In this document: in pieces, positions 9,540 through 17,583 of the stretch
Position numbering within the stretch: the first letter of the stretch is position 1
How the letters are laid out: each line of letters opens with the position of its first letter
Origin: OLB6 sp964620125
GTDB taxonomy: Bacteria; Bacteroidota; Ignavibacteria; Kapaibacteriales; Kapaibacteriaceae
Direction of reading: 5' to 3'
DNA: 64,000 nt
Assembly (NCBI GenBank): GCA_964620125.1
Contig: CAZUGQ010000001.1
Coordinates: 124,001 to 188,000, forward strand
The notes under the pieces: model-generated
What the model was told of the DNA's origin: nothing
The model's input: only the letters and a program-made list of their open reading frames with translations
Database searches by the model: none
Position numbers and translations under genes: made by a program

Positions 9540-9664
9540 ATCTAGTCCCCCGAAGCAGACGTGTGGTGTACCCGATCCGGCCCTCACATAAGCCACACGT
9601 CGCACCAGAGATGCCCGAGCGCGAAAAGTCCCTCCCACCCGACGCGCCGGGCATCGTTTTTTTT
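9540..9664 (+). ncRNA. Candidate structured RNA or leader ending in an intrinsic terminator
   Basis: The 356-bp gap between pyrF and the metalloprotease (9419-9774) has no credible coding frame but carries two consecutive hairpins on the plus strand. The first is a perfect 9-bp stem (9558-9566 with 9593-9601). The second is a strong terminator at 9610-9655 followed by eight T. No plus-strand gene lies upstream that needs terminating, so this could be a small RNA or an attenuating leader of the gene starting at 9775. It matches no RNA family I know: no SRP RNA, tmRNA, RNase P or tRNA signature was seen. The 5' limit is arbitrary. Confidence 0.3.
9610..9664 (+). terminator. Intrinsic terminator
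   Basis: The left arm GATGCCCG-A-GCGCG (9610-9623) pairs with CGCGCCGGGCATC (9643-9655), giving 13 base pairs with one bulged A and a 19-nt loop. Eight T follow at 9657-9664. The T tract is only on the plus strand, so the signal acts rightwards, 110 bp before the metalloprotease start. Confidence 0.6.
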
Positions 9665-9774
9665 CTGCAAGAAACCCCATTGTGGTACCGCCGTAGCTTG
9701 CGCCTTTTCGAGCAGCGTTAGCTCCGTTAAGGAGTAGCCTATGGAAGACGCTGCAACCATACCGTAGAGAGTCT

Positions 9775-12234
9775 ATGACCATCACAACACGTCTCGTTCT
9801 CCTGTCCTTGAGCATACCATCCATGCTGTTCCTTGCGGCGTGCGGGTCTTCGACGGCCGTGAAGTCGGGAGCATCAACCTCTGCCGACTCGGCGTCGGGC
9901 AAACCCAGCAAGATGAAGCCGTACACCAAGGTGATCACCAAGGAGGCGGTAACGGATAGTGGGTTGTTCATTGTCCATCGGATTGACGAGAAGGTGTTTT
10001 TCGAGATACCCACGAACCAGCTGGGCAAGGAATTCCTCCTTGTTAGTCGCATAGCCAAAACACCACGGGTAGGATATGGTGGAGAAGAGCTCAACACCGT
10101 TGTTGTTCGTTGGGACAGGAAGTTCGACAAGATCCTACTCAGAACTGTAAGCTATGAGAACGTTGCTCCGGACTCTGCGGCCATCTACCGAGCAGTGAAG
10201 GCGGCAAACTTTGAAGAAATCATCGAAGCATTTCCCATTGCCGCACTGAATACAGACTCGAACTCCGTGGTCATTGATGTTACGGGCCTATTTACTGACG
10301 ACGTTGGGCTTCTTACACCTGGTCCCGGAATTCGCAAGGAGTACAAGATCTCACGAGCGCACAAGGACAAATCGTTTGTTGAGTATGCTCGAAGTTTCCC
10401 AACCAATGTGGAGATCGAGAACGTTATCACCTTTTCTGCAAGCGAACCGCCGCAGAATCCAGCATCACAGACCATGAGCTTTACCATGCACCACAGCATG
10501 GTGCAGTTACCAGAGCGCCCGATGGTTCCTCGACTGGCCGATCCACGAGTTGGCTACTTCGCACTCTGGCAAACAGACTACGGAAGGCCAGAGCCTGAAG
10601 CTGTCACCCGCCGCTACATCCTCCGCTGGCGATTGGAACCCTCGGACACAGCAGCGTTCTTGCGTGGTGAGCTGGTGGAGCCCATCAAGCCCATCACCTA
10701 TTACCTTGATCCAGCAACACCACCGCAGTGGCGTGAATGGCTCCGTAAGGGTATCGAGAGTTGGAATCCAGCCTTCGAATCAGCCGGATTCAAGAATGCC
10801 GTTCGTGTGCTGGATCCTCCAACGCCCGAAGAGGATAGCACCTGGTCGCCAGAAGATGCGCGCTACAGCGTTATACGCTACTTCCCTTCACCCATCGAAA
10901 ACGCATACGGTCCAAACATTCATGACCCTCGCACCGGAGAGATTCTAGAGAGCGATATCGGCTGGTTTCACAATGTTCTCAAGCTGCAAACCGGGTGGTT
11001 TTTTGCTCAGGCCGTGAGCGACCCGCGATCACGCAAGCTTCCGTATAGCGACAGCCTCATGGGAGCCCTCATTGCTACGGTTGCAGCTCACGAGTTTGGC
11101 CATACCATCGGTCACCCACACAACATGGGTGCCAGTAGTGCTTACCCTGTTGATTCACTGCGTTCCAAGACGTTCTGCGCCACATACGGCACAGCCCCCT
11201 CCATCATGGACTATGCACGATACAACTACATTGCTCAGCCCGGTGACGATGTAGACGTGTTCCCCAAGGTCGGACCGTATGACCACTGGGCAGTTCGTTG
11301 GGGGTACCGCCCAATCATTGGCGCGGCTACAGCCGACGACGAACGTGATACACTTCATCGCTGGGCCACTGAAGCTGAATCCGATCCATACAAGAGGTTT
11401 GGGTATCAACAGTGGGTGGTGTACGATCCAACGTCCCAGATGGAAGATCTTGGTGACGATCCGGTGAAGGCAGGGGGCTATGGTATCGCAAACCTCAAGC
11501 GAGCAGTGGGGTATGTACTCGACGCCACACGCCAGCCGGGTAAGGATTTCACCTTGCTTTCAGAAGCGTACGACGACATCTGGTTCCAATTCGGACGCGA
11601 AATCGGACATGTTGCCAACGTACCAGGTGGCGTTATTATCCAACAAAAAGTTTTCGGCTCAACAGAAGGCCCATCGTACACTCCCGTTAGCCGCGAACGC
11701 CAGAAGCAAGCAATCGCCTTTCTTGGAGAGCAACTCTTTAACACACCATTATGGCTACTTGACAGTGTGGTGGTTGGAATGCTAGATCCCACCGATTACA
11801 CGGAGCGCCTAGCCTCCTATCAGGCACGTTTTATGCGAACTGTGATCAGCAATGACAAGCTCCTGCGTATGCTCGCCCTTGAGGCCCGCAACCAAGCACC
11901 TTATAAAGCTACCGAGCTGTTAGATGATGTGGAGCAGCTCGTGTTTTCGGAACTTGCATCCCGAAAACCTGTTGACTACTATCATCGCAATCTTCAGCGC
12001 GAGTTTGTTGATGCGCTCATTGCGAAGACAACTGAACCTGACCTCTCAAAGATCAGTACATTTTCACGGCTCTTCTTCTTTGACCCGTACCACTCCGATG
12101 TGCGAGCCCTTGCACGTGCTCACTTAAGTGCCCTGGAAAAACGTTTGCAGGGCGCCGGTGCCGACGCCCTTAGCAAAGCACATTTTGCTGACCTGCAGTT
12201 GCAAATACGGCGTGCGTTGTCAGCAGATCGTTAG
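9775..12234 (+). CDS. Zinc-dependent metalloprotease lipoprotein (DUF5117/DUF5118 type)
   Basis: 819 residues. The N-terminus is a lipoprotein signal with lipobox LAAC at about residues 20-23, followed by a Ser/Lys-rich linker, so the protein is probably anchored in an envelope membrane. The full zinc motif HExxHxxGxxH is present: His439, Glu440, His443, His449, followed by NMGAS. The N-terminal region (FIVHRIDEKVFFEIP, then FLLVSRI) matches the DUF5118/DUF5117 domains of the large secreted metallopeptidases of Bacteroidota. Physiological substrate unknown. Its stop codon touches that of the convergent gene at 12231. Confidence 0.85.
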   Translation: MTITTRLVLLSLSIPSMLFLAACGSSTAVKSGASTSADSASGKPSKMKPYTKVITKEAVTDSGLFIVHRIDEKVFFEIPTNQLGKEFLLVSRIAKTPRVGYGGEELNTVVVRWDRKFDKILLRTVSYENVAPDSAAIYRAVKAANFEEIIEAFPIAALNTDSNSVVIDVTGLFTDDVGLLTPGPGIRKEYKISRAHKDKSFVEYARSFPTNVEIENVITFSASEPPQNPASQTMSFTMHHSMVQLPERPMVPRLADPRVGYFALWQTDYGRPEPEAVTRRYILRWRLEPSDTAAFLRGELVEPIKPITYYLDPATPPQWREWLRKGIESWNPAFESAGFKNAVRVLDPPTPEEDSTWSPEDARYSVIRYFPSPIENAYGPNIHDPRTGEILESDIGWFHNVLKLQTGWFFAQAVSDPRSRKLPYSDSLMGALIATVAAHEFGHTIGHPHNMGASSAYPVDSLRSKTFCATYGTAPSIMDYARYNYIAQPGDDVDVFPKVGPYDHWAVRWGYRPIIGAATADDERDTLHRWATEAESDPYKRFGYQQWVVYDPTSQMEDLGDDPVKAGGYGIANLKRAVGYVLDATRQPGKDFTLLSEAYDDIWFQFGREIGHVANVPGGVIIQQKVFGSTEGPSYTPVSRERQKQAIAFLGEQLFNTPLWLLDSVVVGMLDPTDYTERLASYQARFMRTVISNDKLLRMLALEARNQAPYKATELLDDVEQLVFSELASRKPVDYYHRNLQREFVDALIAKTTEPDLSKISTFSRLFFFDPYHSDVRALARAHLSALEKRLQGAGADALSKAHFADLQLQIRRALSADR

Positions 12235-12683
12235 GCGTTTGTCGTAGAAGTCGTCGAAGTACCACCCGCCGATGGACCGATGTACTTAACATCGTCACTA
12301 AAGGCCATGATTGGGAGCATTATCACTGAAAAGAACGTGATAAGCAGTCCCCAAACCACGTCTTTGCCATAACTCTTTGCAAAGTCAATCCAGATTATAG
12401 CCATCATCACCACAACGATGATCGTTCCCACGATGGGAATAAGACCAAGCAAGAACAGGGCAATCCACCACATCGGACGGCCAACGAGCTCCAGAATTAC
12501 CATAACGTTGTACACGGGTACAAAGCCAGCCCACAGCGGCTTACCTGCTTTTTCAAAAAGCTTACCAAGACAGAAGCCAATGAAGAGATAAACAAGCAGG
12601 GATACGATGATGATGCCGATCATGGCAACGGCCATACCAGCAGCAACACCAGCTCCAACTTCATTCATGCCGTACTCGTCCAT
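12231..12683 (-). CDS. Small four-helix membrane protein, DUF5684-like
   Basis: 150 residues from the ATG at 12683, chosen over upstream starts because GGGAGGG precedes it and MDEYGMNE reads as a natural start. It has hydrophobic segments at about residues 12-35, 45-60, 65-90 and 100-125, with a KAGKPLWAGFVPVYN loop typical of DUF5684 proteins. The tail is rich in Ser, Thr and Gly. The function of the family is not established. It is convergent with the metalloprotease and divergent from the DoxX gene, so 12684-12747 must hold two promoters. Confidence 0.65.
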   Translation of the reverse strand: MDEYGMNEVGAGVAAGMAVAMIGIIIVSLLVYLFIGFCLGKLFEKAGKPLWAGFVPVYNVMVILELVGRPMWWIALFLLGLIPIVGTIIVVVMMAIIWIDFAKSYGKDVVWGLLITFFSVIMLPIMAFSDDVKYIGPSAGGTSTTSTTNA

Positions 12684-12747
12684 GTTTCCCTCCCTACGAT
12701 GGTAATTGGTCGAAAACGCTGTACACCAAAATAGTAGTTTTGTTCGC

Positions 12748-13197
12748 ATGCCTGCCATTACCATTGCGCTGTTTTTCGTCCGCATCTTCATTGGCGGATA
12801 TTTCCTGTACGCAGCCATCCCGAAGCTTGCAGACCCGTTGGCATTTGCCACGTCGATCGGGCATTATGGATTGCTTCCCGTTTGGAGTGTTCACGCCGTA
12901 GCGCTCGTTCTCCCGTGGTTGGAAGTTCTTGCTGGCGTTGGGTTGCTCCTTGGATTTAAGACCCGTCTTTCGGCCTTGTTGTGTGGTGGTATGCTGCTGG
13001 TGTTCACCATCGCCGTAGGCTGGGCCGTGATCAACGGACTTCAGATCGATTGCGGGTGTTTTGGCGAGCAGGGCGGCGAAGAGGTAAGCTGGTGGAAGGT
13101 TGGGAAGAATACACTCATGATGCTAGGATGTGCTGCGCTGATCTGGCATCCTTCCACGTTCTTATCGCTCGATGCTGCACCTGAACCGTCGCGGTAG
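12748..13197 (+). CDS. DoxX/MauE-like membrane protein
   Basis: 149 residues with four predicted membrane helices, and the motif AIPKLADPLAFATSI after the first helix, as in DoxX-family proteins. IDCGCFGEQG near residue 95 resembles the Cys pair of MauE-type proteins, linked to disulfide or thiol chemistry in the membrane. The start at MPAITIAL is preferred over an ATG 42 bp upstream because the intervening residues are polar and precede the first helix awkwardly. The 3' end overlaps the next gene by 26 bp. Substrate unknown. Confidence 0.72.
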   Translation: MPAITIALFFVRIFIGGYFLYAAIPKLADPLAFATSIGHYGLLPVWSVHAVALVLPWLEVLAGVGLLLGFKTRLSALLCGGMLLVFTIAVGWAVINGLQIDCGCFGEQGGEEVSWWKVGKNTLMMLGCAALIWHPSTFLSLDAAPEPSR

Positions 13198-14986
13198 TGT
13201 CCCTCTGGTAACGGATGGTTCTATGGCTGTGGAGCTTGCACGTCGCGGCTTCGCGGAACGGCCACCTGACCGTTACAACCTTTCCTCCCCGATGGTGGTG
13301 GAACGGATCCATCATGACTTTATGGAAGCCGGTGCCACACTCTTGCAAACCAACACCCAACATGCCAATCGGTATGCCCTGGAAAGCGTGATGCTGAGCG
13401 CGCGGGTTCAGGAGATCAACCGCAAGGGTGTGTGGCTAGCTCGCACTGCTAGCGCAGGACGTGTTCCGATTGCCGGCATCATTGGTCCAACAGGCCGGCT
13501 GATGGAGCCGCTTGGTCCGCTTGATGCTGATGAAGTTCGATCCTGTTTTCATGAGCAGGCTGGTGCCTTGCTTGCAGGGGGCTGCGATGTGGTGATGTTG
13601 AAGTCGTTCATAGACCTCACAGAACTCGAGCTTGCGATCGAAGCAGTGCGCGCGATTAGCACATCCATTCCACTGATTGCATTGAAGAGCTTTCCAGAAG
13701 ACGGATCGGTGTTAGCGGGTAGCTTTCCGTTGGAGGTTGCAGAAAGGCTTACCCGCCATGGAGTACAGGCCATAGGAAGCAACGGTACGGTTGGTCCGCA
13801 ACGCATGCTTGGCATCGTACAGGCTTTGCGTGTTGGGAATGTACCACTGGTTGCCATGCCTGATGTAGGTATTCCCACCGTCGTTGACGGCACTCCTATG
13901 TACGATGCTGACCCAGACTACGTGGCAGCCGCCGCATGCCGTTTGGTGGATCACGGTGCCAGCGTAGTTGGTGCCGATGGTGGAGCTACAGTAGAGCACA
14001 TACGAGCCATCGCCGTGGCTACGGCATCGAGGCAGGTTGGCGAGTACACACATGGAACGACGGCATCGCTTAAGGAGAAGCCTCCGCCACCGCTACCAGA
14101 GCCCCCTACCTCTTGGCATCGGTCCTTGCAAACAGAGTTTGTGCAAACGGTGGAGTTGGACATTCCGCGCGGACTCGACATGAGCAGTGTGCTTGATGGT
14201 GCTCGATACCTAAAGGAGCACGGAGTTCATGCCGTAAACATCAGCGATGGTGCTCGTGCACGATTACGGATGAGCCCGGTTGCCATTTCCAAGATGGTGC
14301 AGGATGCCACTGGCATGCAGTGCATAACGCACATGGCGTGTCGTGACAGGAACATGGTTGGTCTGCAGAGTGAGTTGCTTGGTGCCCATGCACTTGGTGT
14401 GCGCAACATCCTTGCTGTGACTGGCGACCCGACACACATCGGTGATTTTCCGGTTGCAACCAGCGTGTATGATGTGGACAGTGTTGGGCTTGTCCGATCG
14501 CTTGGCCGGATGAACCAGGGGATGGATCTTATGGGGAATCCGCTTGGCATGCCAACGTCATTCAGCATTGCCTGTGCAGTGAATCCCGCCTCTGATGATC
14601 TTGAGCGTGAGATCGACAGACTCGCACAAAAGGCAGAGCAAGGTGCACATGTTGCGTTTTCGCAGCCAATGTTCGAGGCCGAGGCTGTGGCTGGGTTTCT
14701 GGATCGCATACGCCACATACCCATACGATTCGTGTTGGGAGTGATACCACTCCGCAACCTTCGGCATGCCGAGTTTCTGCACTTCGAGGTTCCTGGCATG
14801 ACCATCCCTTCCTGGGTTCGCGAGCACATGAAAGCCCACGATGCAACTCCGGAACAAGCAACGCAGGCTGGCATCGACCTTGCCGTACAGCTATTACACG
14901 CTGTACGACAATCCGTTCATGGTGTCTATCTTATGCCCCCGTTCAAGAAGTACCAGGTAGCTGTTAGAATCTTGCAATCCCTATGA
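13172..14986 (+). CDS. Homocysteine S-methyltransferase domain fused to methylenetetrahydrofolate reductase
   Basis: 604 residues in the YitJ-like two-domain arrangement: residues 1-290 are homocysteine S-methyltransferase-like (LVTDGSMAVELARRGF), and residues about 325-604 are a complete MTHFR (THMACRDRN, ILAVTGDP, FSQPMF). The MTHFR half reduces methylene-THF to methyl-THF for methionine synthesis. In the N-terminal half the three zinc-ligand cysteines of the family are replaced: the GxNC site reads GSNG (Gly205) and the GGCC site reads GADG (267-270). That domain may therefore be inactive or have another role. The gene overlaps DoxX by 26 bp and the RDD gene by 4 bp. Confidence 0.88.
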   Translation: MLHLNRRGSVPLVTDGSMAVELARRGFAERPPDRYNLSSPMVVERIHHDFMEAGATLLQTNTQHANRYALESVMLSARVQEINRKGVWLARTASAGRVPIAGIIGPTGRLMEPLGPLDADEVRSCFHEQAGALLAGGCDVVMLKSFIDLTELELAIEAVRAISTSIPLIALKSFPEDGSVLAGSFPLEVAERLTRHGVQAIGSNGTVGPQRMLGIVQALRVGNVPLVAMPDVGIPTVVDGTPMYDADPDYVAAAACRLVDHGASVVGADGGATVEHIRAIAVATASRQVGEYTHGTTASLKEKPPPPLPEPPTSWHRSLQTEFVQTVELDIPRGLDMSSVLDGARYLKEHGVHAVNISDGARARLRMSPVAISKMVQDATGMQCITHMACRDRNMVGLQSELLGAHALGVRNILAVTGDPTHIGDFPVATSVYDVDSVGLVRSLGRMNQGMDLMGNPLGMPTSFSIACAVNPASDDLEREIDRLAQKAEQGAHVAFSQPMFEAEAVAGFLDRIRHIPIRFVLGVIPLRNLRHAEFLHFEVPGMTIPSWVREHMKAHDATPEQATQAGIDLAVQLLHAVRQSVHGVYLMPPFKKYQVAVRILQSL

Positions 14987-15594
14987 GTACCAACCCGTTT
15001 TCCGAAACTCCGCCGCCGGGGTATCAGGCAAGCCAGGCACGCCAGCGCGTAGGATTCGGTCCGCGCCTTGGTGCATGGTGTATTGACCTACTTGCATCCA
15101 TTCTCTTTACTGTGCTGCTCTCCATGATTTTTGTGTCCACCAAGGTGTCTGCAACACCCGAGATACAGGAATTGATGGACTCCATCCTGGAGATTTACAG
15201 GACGCTTGGTGTACCGGACGAGGTGTCTGTGATGGTGTCAACCTGGCTACCCGCCTTCGTGTTGGCCAGGATTGTAGCATCGGTTGCATACAGTCTCATA
15301 GAAGGTTTGAGTGGAGCATCACCCGGCAAGCGGGTGCTCCGCTTGCGAATAGCTCGTGCCGATGGTTCGGAAGCAAGCACGCAGACGTATCTCTCGCGTT
15401 GGGCCGTAAAGAACATTGCTTCGATACTCAACTTCGTAGCACTGGCACCTGCCTTGAGTTTTGTTGACTTCATTGGCAGCTTGCTCGGTTTTGTGATTTT
15501 CGTGGGCTGCTTCTTCACCCTTGGGGAGAGTCGGCAGGCGTTGCATGACTTGATTGCGCAGACGGCGGTTTTTTCTTCTGAAAAGGGTGTTTGA
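14983..15594 (+). CDS. RDD family membrane protein
   Basis: 203 residues. The motif VGFGPRLGAWCIDLL at residues 23-37 carries the Arg and Asp that name the RDD family, and SGASPGKRVLRLRIARADG follows the second helix as expected. Three hydrophobic segments are visible. Function is unsettled in the family; some members act as ion antiporters. Its ATG overlaps the upstream TGA (ATGA), indicating coupling to the homocysteine methyltransferase/MTHFR gene. The next gene starts 43 bp on, after a perfect hairpin. Confidence 0.82.
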   Translation: MSTNPFSETPPPGYQASQARQRVGFGPRLGAWCIDLLASILFTVLLSMIFVSTKVSATPEIQELMDSILEIYRTLGVPDEVSVMVSTWLPAFVLARIVASVAYSLIEGLSGASPGKRVLRLRIARADGSEASTQTYLSRWAVKNIASILNFVALAPALSFVDFIGSLLGFVIFVGCFFTLGESRQALHDLIAQTAVFSSEKGV

Positions 15595-15610
15595 GTTCAC
15601 TATTTCGAAA

Positions 15611-15636
15611 GTGCCGGGGACGTAAGTCCCCGGCAC
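15611..15636. repeat. Perfect hairpin of the AGTGCCGGG repeat family, abutting the tdo start
   Basis: GTGCCGGGGAC (15611-15621) and GTCCCCGGCAC (15626-15636) form an 11-bp perfect stem with loop GTAA. The stem ends one base before the ATG at 15638. There is no T tract on the plus strand, so it is not an ordinary terminator for the RDD gene. The arm is a copy of the 15-bp unit found at 29198 and 55367. Confidence 0.75.
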
Positions 15637-15637
15637 C

Positions 15638-16732
15638 ATGGTTATGATCTATTACTCCGACTACCTCCGCCTCGACTCCATCCTCAACGCCCAGCACCCA
15701 GAAAGTGCTCAGGCTGGCGAACCTGCGCACGAGGAAATGTTGTTCATCATCACGCACCAGACGTTCGAGCTATGGTTTAAACAAGTGCTGCATGAACTGC
15801 AATCAGTGATCAAGTTGCTCGACCGAGACTACGTACCCGAGGCCGATGTCTCACTCTGCCAAGCTCGCATCCGCAGAGTGAACAGAATCATGGAACACCT
15901 GTGCAATCAGTTCACGCTCATCGAAACCATGACGCCAGGCGAGTTCATGGACTTTCGCAACTACCTTAATCCAGCGTCTGGTTTTCAGTCCGTTCAATGG
16001 CGCGTCCTCGAAAAAACCCTTGGCCTGCCAGAAAACACTCGGGTGCTCAAACAGTACACCGACGCCCTTAGTCCTAAACACAAAACAGAAGTCAAAGCGG
16101 CCGGATCCACTACGCTCTTTCAGGTCATCGAACGATGGCTGGAAAAAACACCATTCCTGGAGTCCGGGCAGTACGCCTTCTGGGATGCCTATCGCTCTGC
16201 CGTTTCCACGATGCTTGAGCGCGACCGCGCAGAAATTCGTTCTCTGGCCGAAGCTGAACGCCACGATCCTACCGATGCGCTCAACCAGATCGATGGCATC
16301 GAACGGGGCTTCGATGCTCTGTTCTCACCCACCTCCTACAACGAACTGGTTGCAAGCGGACAGCGCAGAATGTCACAACGTGCTACGCTTGCCATACTGT
16401 TCATCAGCACCTATCGCGATTATCCGTTGCTCCAGCTTCCGTATCGGCTGATGGATGCCATCATCGAACTTGACAAATACGTAAGCCTGTGGCGCTATCG
16501 TCATACACTGATGGTTAGCCGGATGATCGGTATGCGCGTTGGTACGGGAGGCTCGAGCGGACATGACTACCTGATGATGACCACGGTGAAACAGCGCGTG
16601 TTCGACGACGTGACCTCGCTCAGCTCCTTCCTCATACCGGCTTCCAACCGACCTGAGCTTCCAGCGGAAATCGCCGAACGGTTGCAATTCGTGAACGAGT
16701 CCACCTCGCCACGCAACACATCCCACACCTAA
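15638..16732 (+). CDS. Tryptophan 2,3-dioxygenase
   Basis: Heme enzyme opening the indole ring of L-tryptophan to N-formylkynurenine. It has YYSDYLRLDSILNAQHPES at the N-terminus, HEEMLFIITHQTFELWFKQ, the heme-ligand region RHTLMVSRMIG and the substrate loop GTGGSSGHDYL. 364 residues is near the size of the animal-type enzyme and longer than many bacterial ones. ATGs at 15638 and 15644 are both possible; the hairpin immediately upstream leaves no room for a classic ribosome-binding site. No kynurenine-pathway partner (formamidase, kynureninase) lies in the window. Confidence 0.93.
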   Translation: MVMIYYSDYLRLDSILNAQHPESAQAGEPAHEEMLFIITHQTFELWFKQVLHELQSVIKLLDRDYVPEADVSLCQARIRRVNRIMEHLCNQFTLIETMTPGEFMDFRNYLNPASGFQSVQWRVLEKTLGLPENTRVLKQYTDALSPKHKTEVKAAGSTTLFQVIERWLEKTPFLESGQYAFWDAYRSAVSTMLERDRAEIRSLAEAERHDPTDALNQIDGIERGFDALFSPTSYNELVASGQRRMSQRATLAILFISTYRDYPLLQLPYRLMDAIIELDKYVSLWRYRHTLMVSRMIGMRVGTGGSSGHDYLMMTTVKQRVFDDVTSLSSFLIPASNRPELPAEIAERLQFVNESTSPRNTSHT

Positions 16733-16743
16733 CGCGGAGCTCC

Positions 16744-17463
16744 ATGCCACTCCTCGATCTGGTGGTCGGGGTTGTGCGCAGGTACGCACGCAGCTTCGAC
16801 CACGTTCTCTACCCGCCACACTGCCTTATCACAGGCTCGCCCATCACGTGCCAAAGCCCCCTGCCACTTATCAGTCAGGAAGGGCTGGACGGGTGTACTC
16901 CCGCACCGGATTCCACCGAACTGTTGCTCACGGCCCAACGCCACATTCAGGCGGACGACCTTGCCTTTAGCTCGGTAACTGCACTCTGGGCACTGTTTCC
17001 GGACGCACCAATTCACAACGTGATCATGGCTGTGAAATATGGTGGCCATCGCACGTTGGCCTTGGCTCTGGGTTCTCTGTTAGGTGAACATCTTGCATCG
17101 AACTACCAAAGAACCTCGGCGGTAACCTTCGTCCCCGTGCACCCAACACGTCGCAGGGAACGGGGCTACGATCAGGCCGAACTCATCGCCACGGGCGCAG
17201 CAAACGCCATGCATGTTCCCATGCTCCCACTCTTGCAGCGAACGCGATATACCGGCACACAAACCGCTTTGTCTGACGAGCAACGCGCAACCAACGTTCA
17301 AGGAGCTTTCACGGCTAGGCAGGGGGCTATGGTTTCGCAAGCTTCGATCGTACTTGTCGACGATGTGTTTACCACTGGTGCAACTGCCAATGCAGCTGCA
17401 CTGGCCTTGCTGGAAGCAGGTGCACGCCGCGTTGACGTAGCTACATTATGTGCAACGGTGTAG
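16744..17463 (+). CDS. comF: ComF-family phosphoribosyltransferase-like protein
   Basis: 239 residues with the ComFC pattern: VPVHPTRRRERGYDQAELIA in the middle and the PRPP-type loop IVLVDDVFTTGATANAAA near the C-terminus. The usual N-terminal zinc-finger cysteines are reduced to one in PPHCLITGSPI, so the finger is probably lost. ComF proteins take part in uptake or processing of transforming DNA; the reaction is not known. It starts 11 bp after the dioxygenase stop. dprA, another competence protein, is encoded at 24667 on the same strand. Confidence 0.85.
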   Translation: MPLLDLVVGVVRRYARSFDHVLYPPHCLITGSPITCQSPLPLISQEGLDGCTPAPDSTELLLTAQRHIQADDLAFSSVTALWALFPDAPIHNVIMAVKYGGHRTLALALGSLLGEHLASNYQRTSAVTFVPVHPTRRRERGYDQAELIATGAANAMHVPMLPLLQRTRYTGTQTALSDEQRATNVQGAFTARQGAMVSQASIVLVDDVFTTGATANAAALALLEAGARRVDVATLCATV

Positions 17464-17583
17464 ATGATGTGTATCCTGTTTCCCATTGCACTGCCTGATA
17501 GCCGTGGCTAGGCAGGCCTGGCAATCATGCTCCACCACCAACTCAGTTGGCAGTGGTGTGCCCTCTCCGTAGGTTGCATCCCC

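Noticed and set aside
9419..9774. tRNA, SRP RNA or tmRNA in the gap before the metalloprotease
   Set aside because: No T-loop GTTCGA-type sequence, cloverleaf, GGAAGG SRP loop or tmRNA ends could be found; only the two hairpins.
9516..10130. 204-residue minus-strand frame overlapping the metalloprotease start
   Set aside because: Most of it is antisense to the signal peptide and N-terminal domain of the metalloprotease, and it covers the terminator hairpin; low-complexity composition.
14227..14874. 215-residue frame antisense to the MTHFR domain
   Set aside because: Cys/Ser/Arg-rich shadow; the MTHFR reading is conserved throughout.
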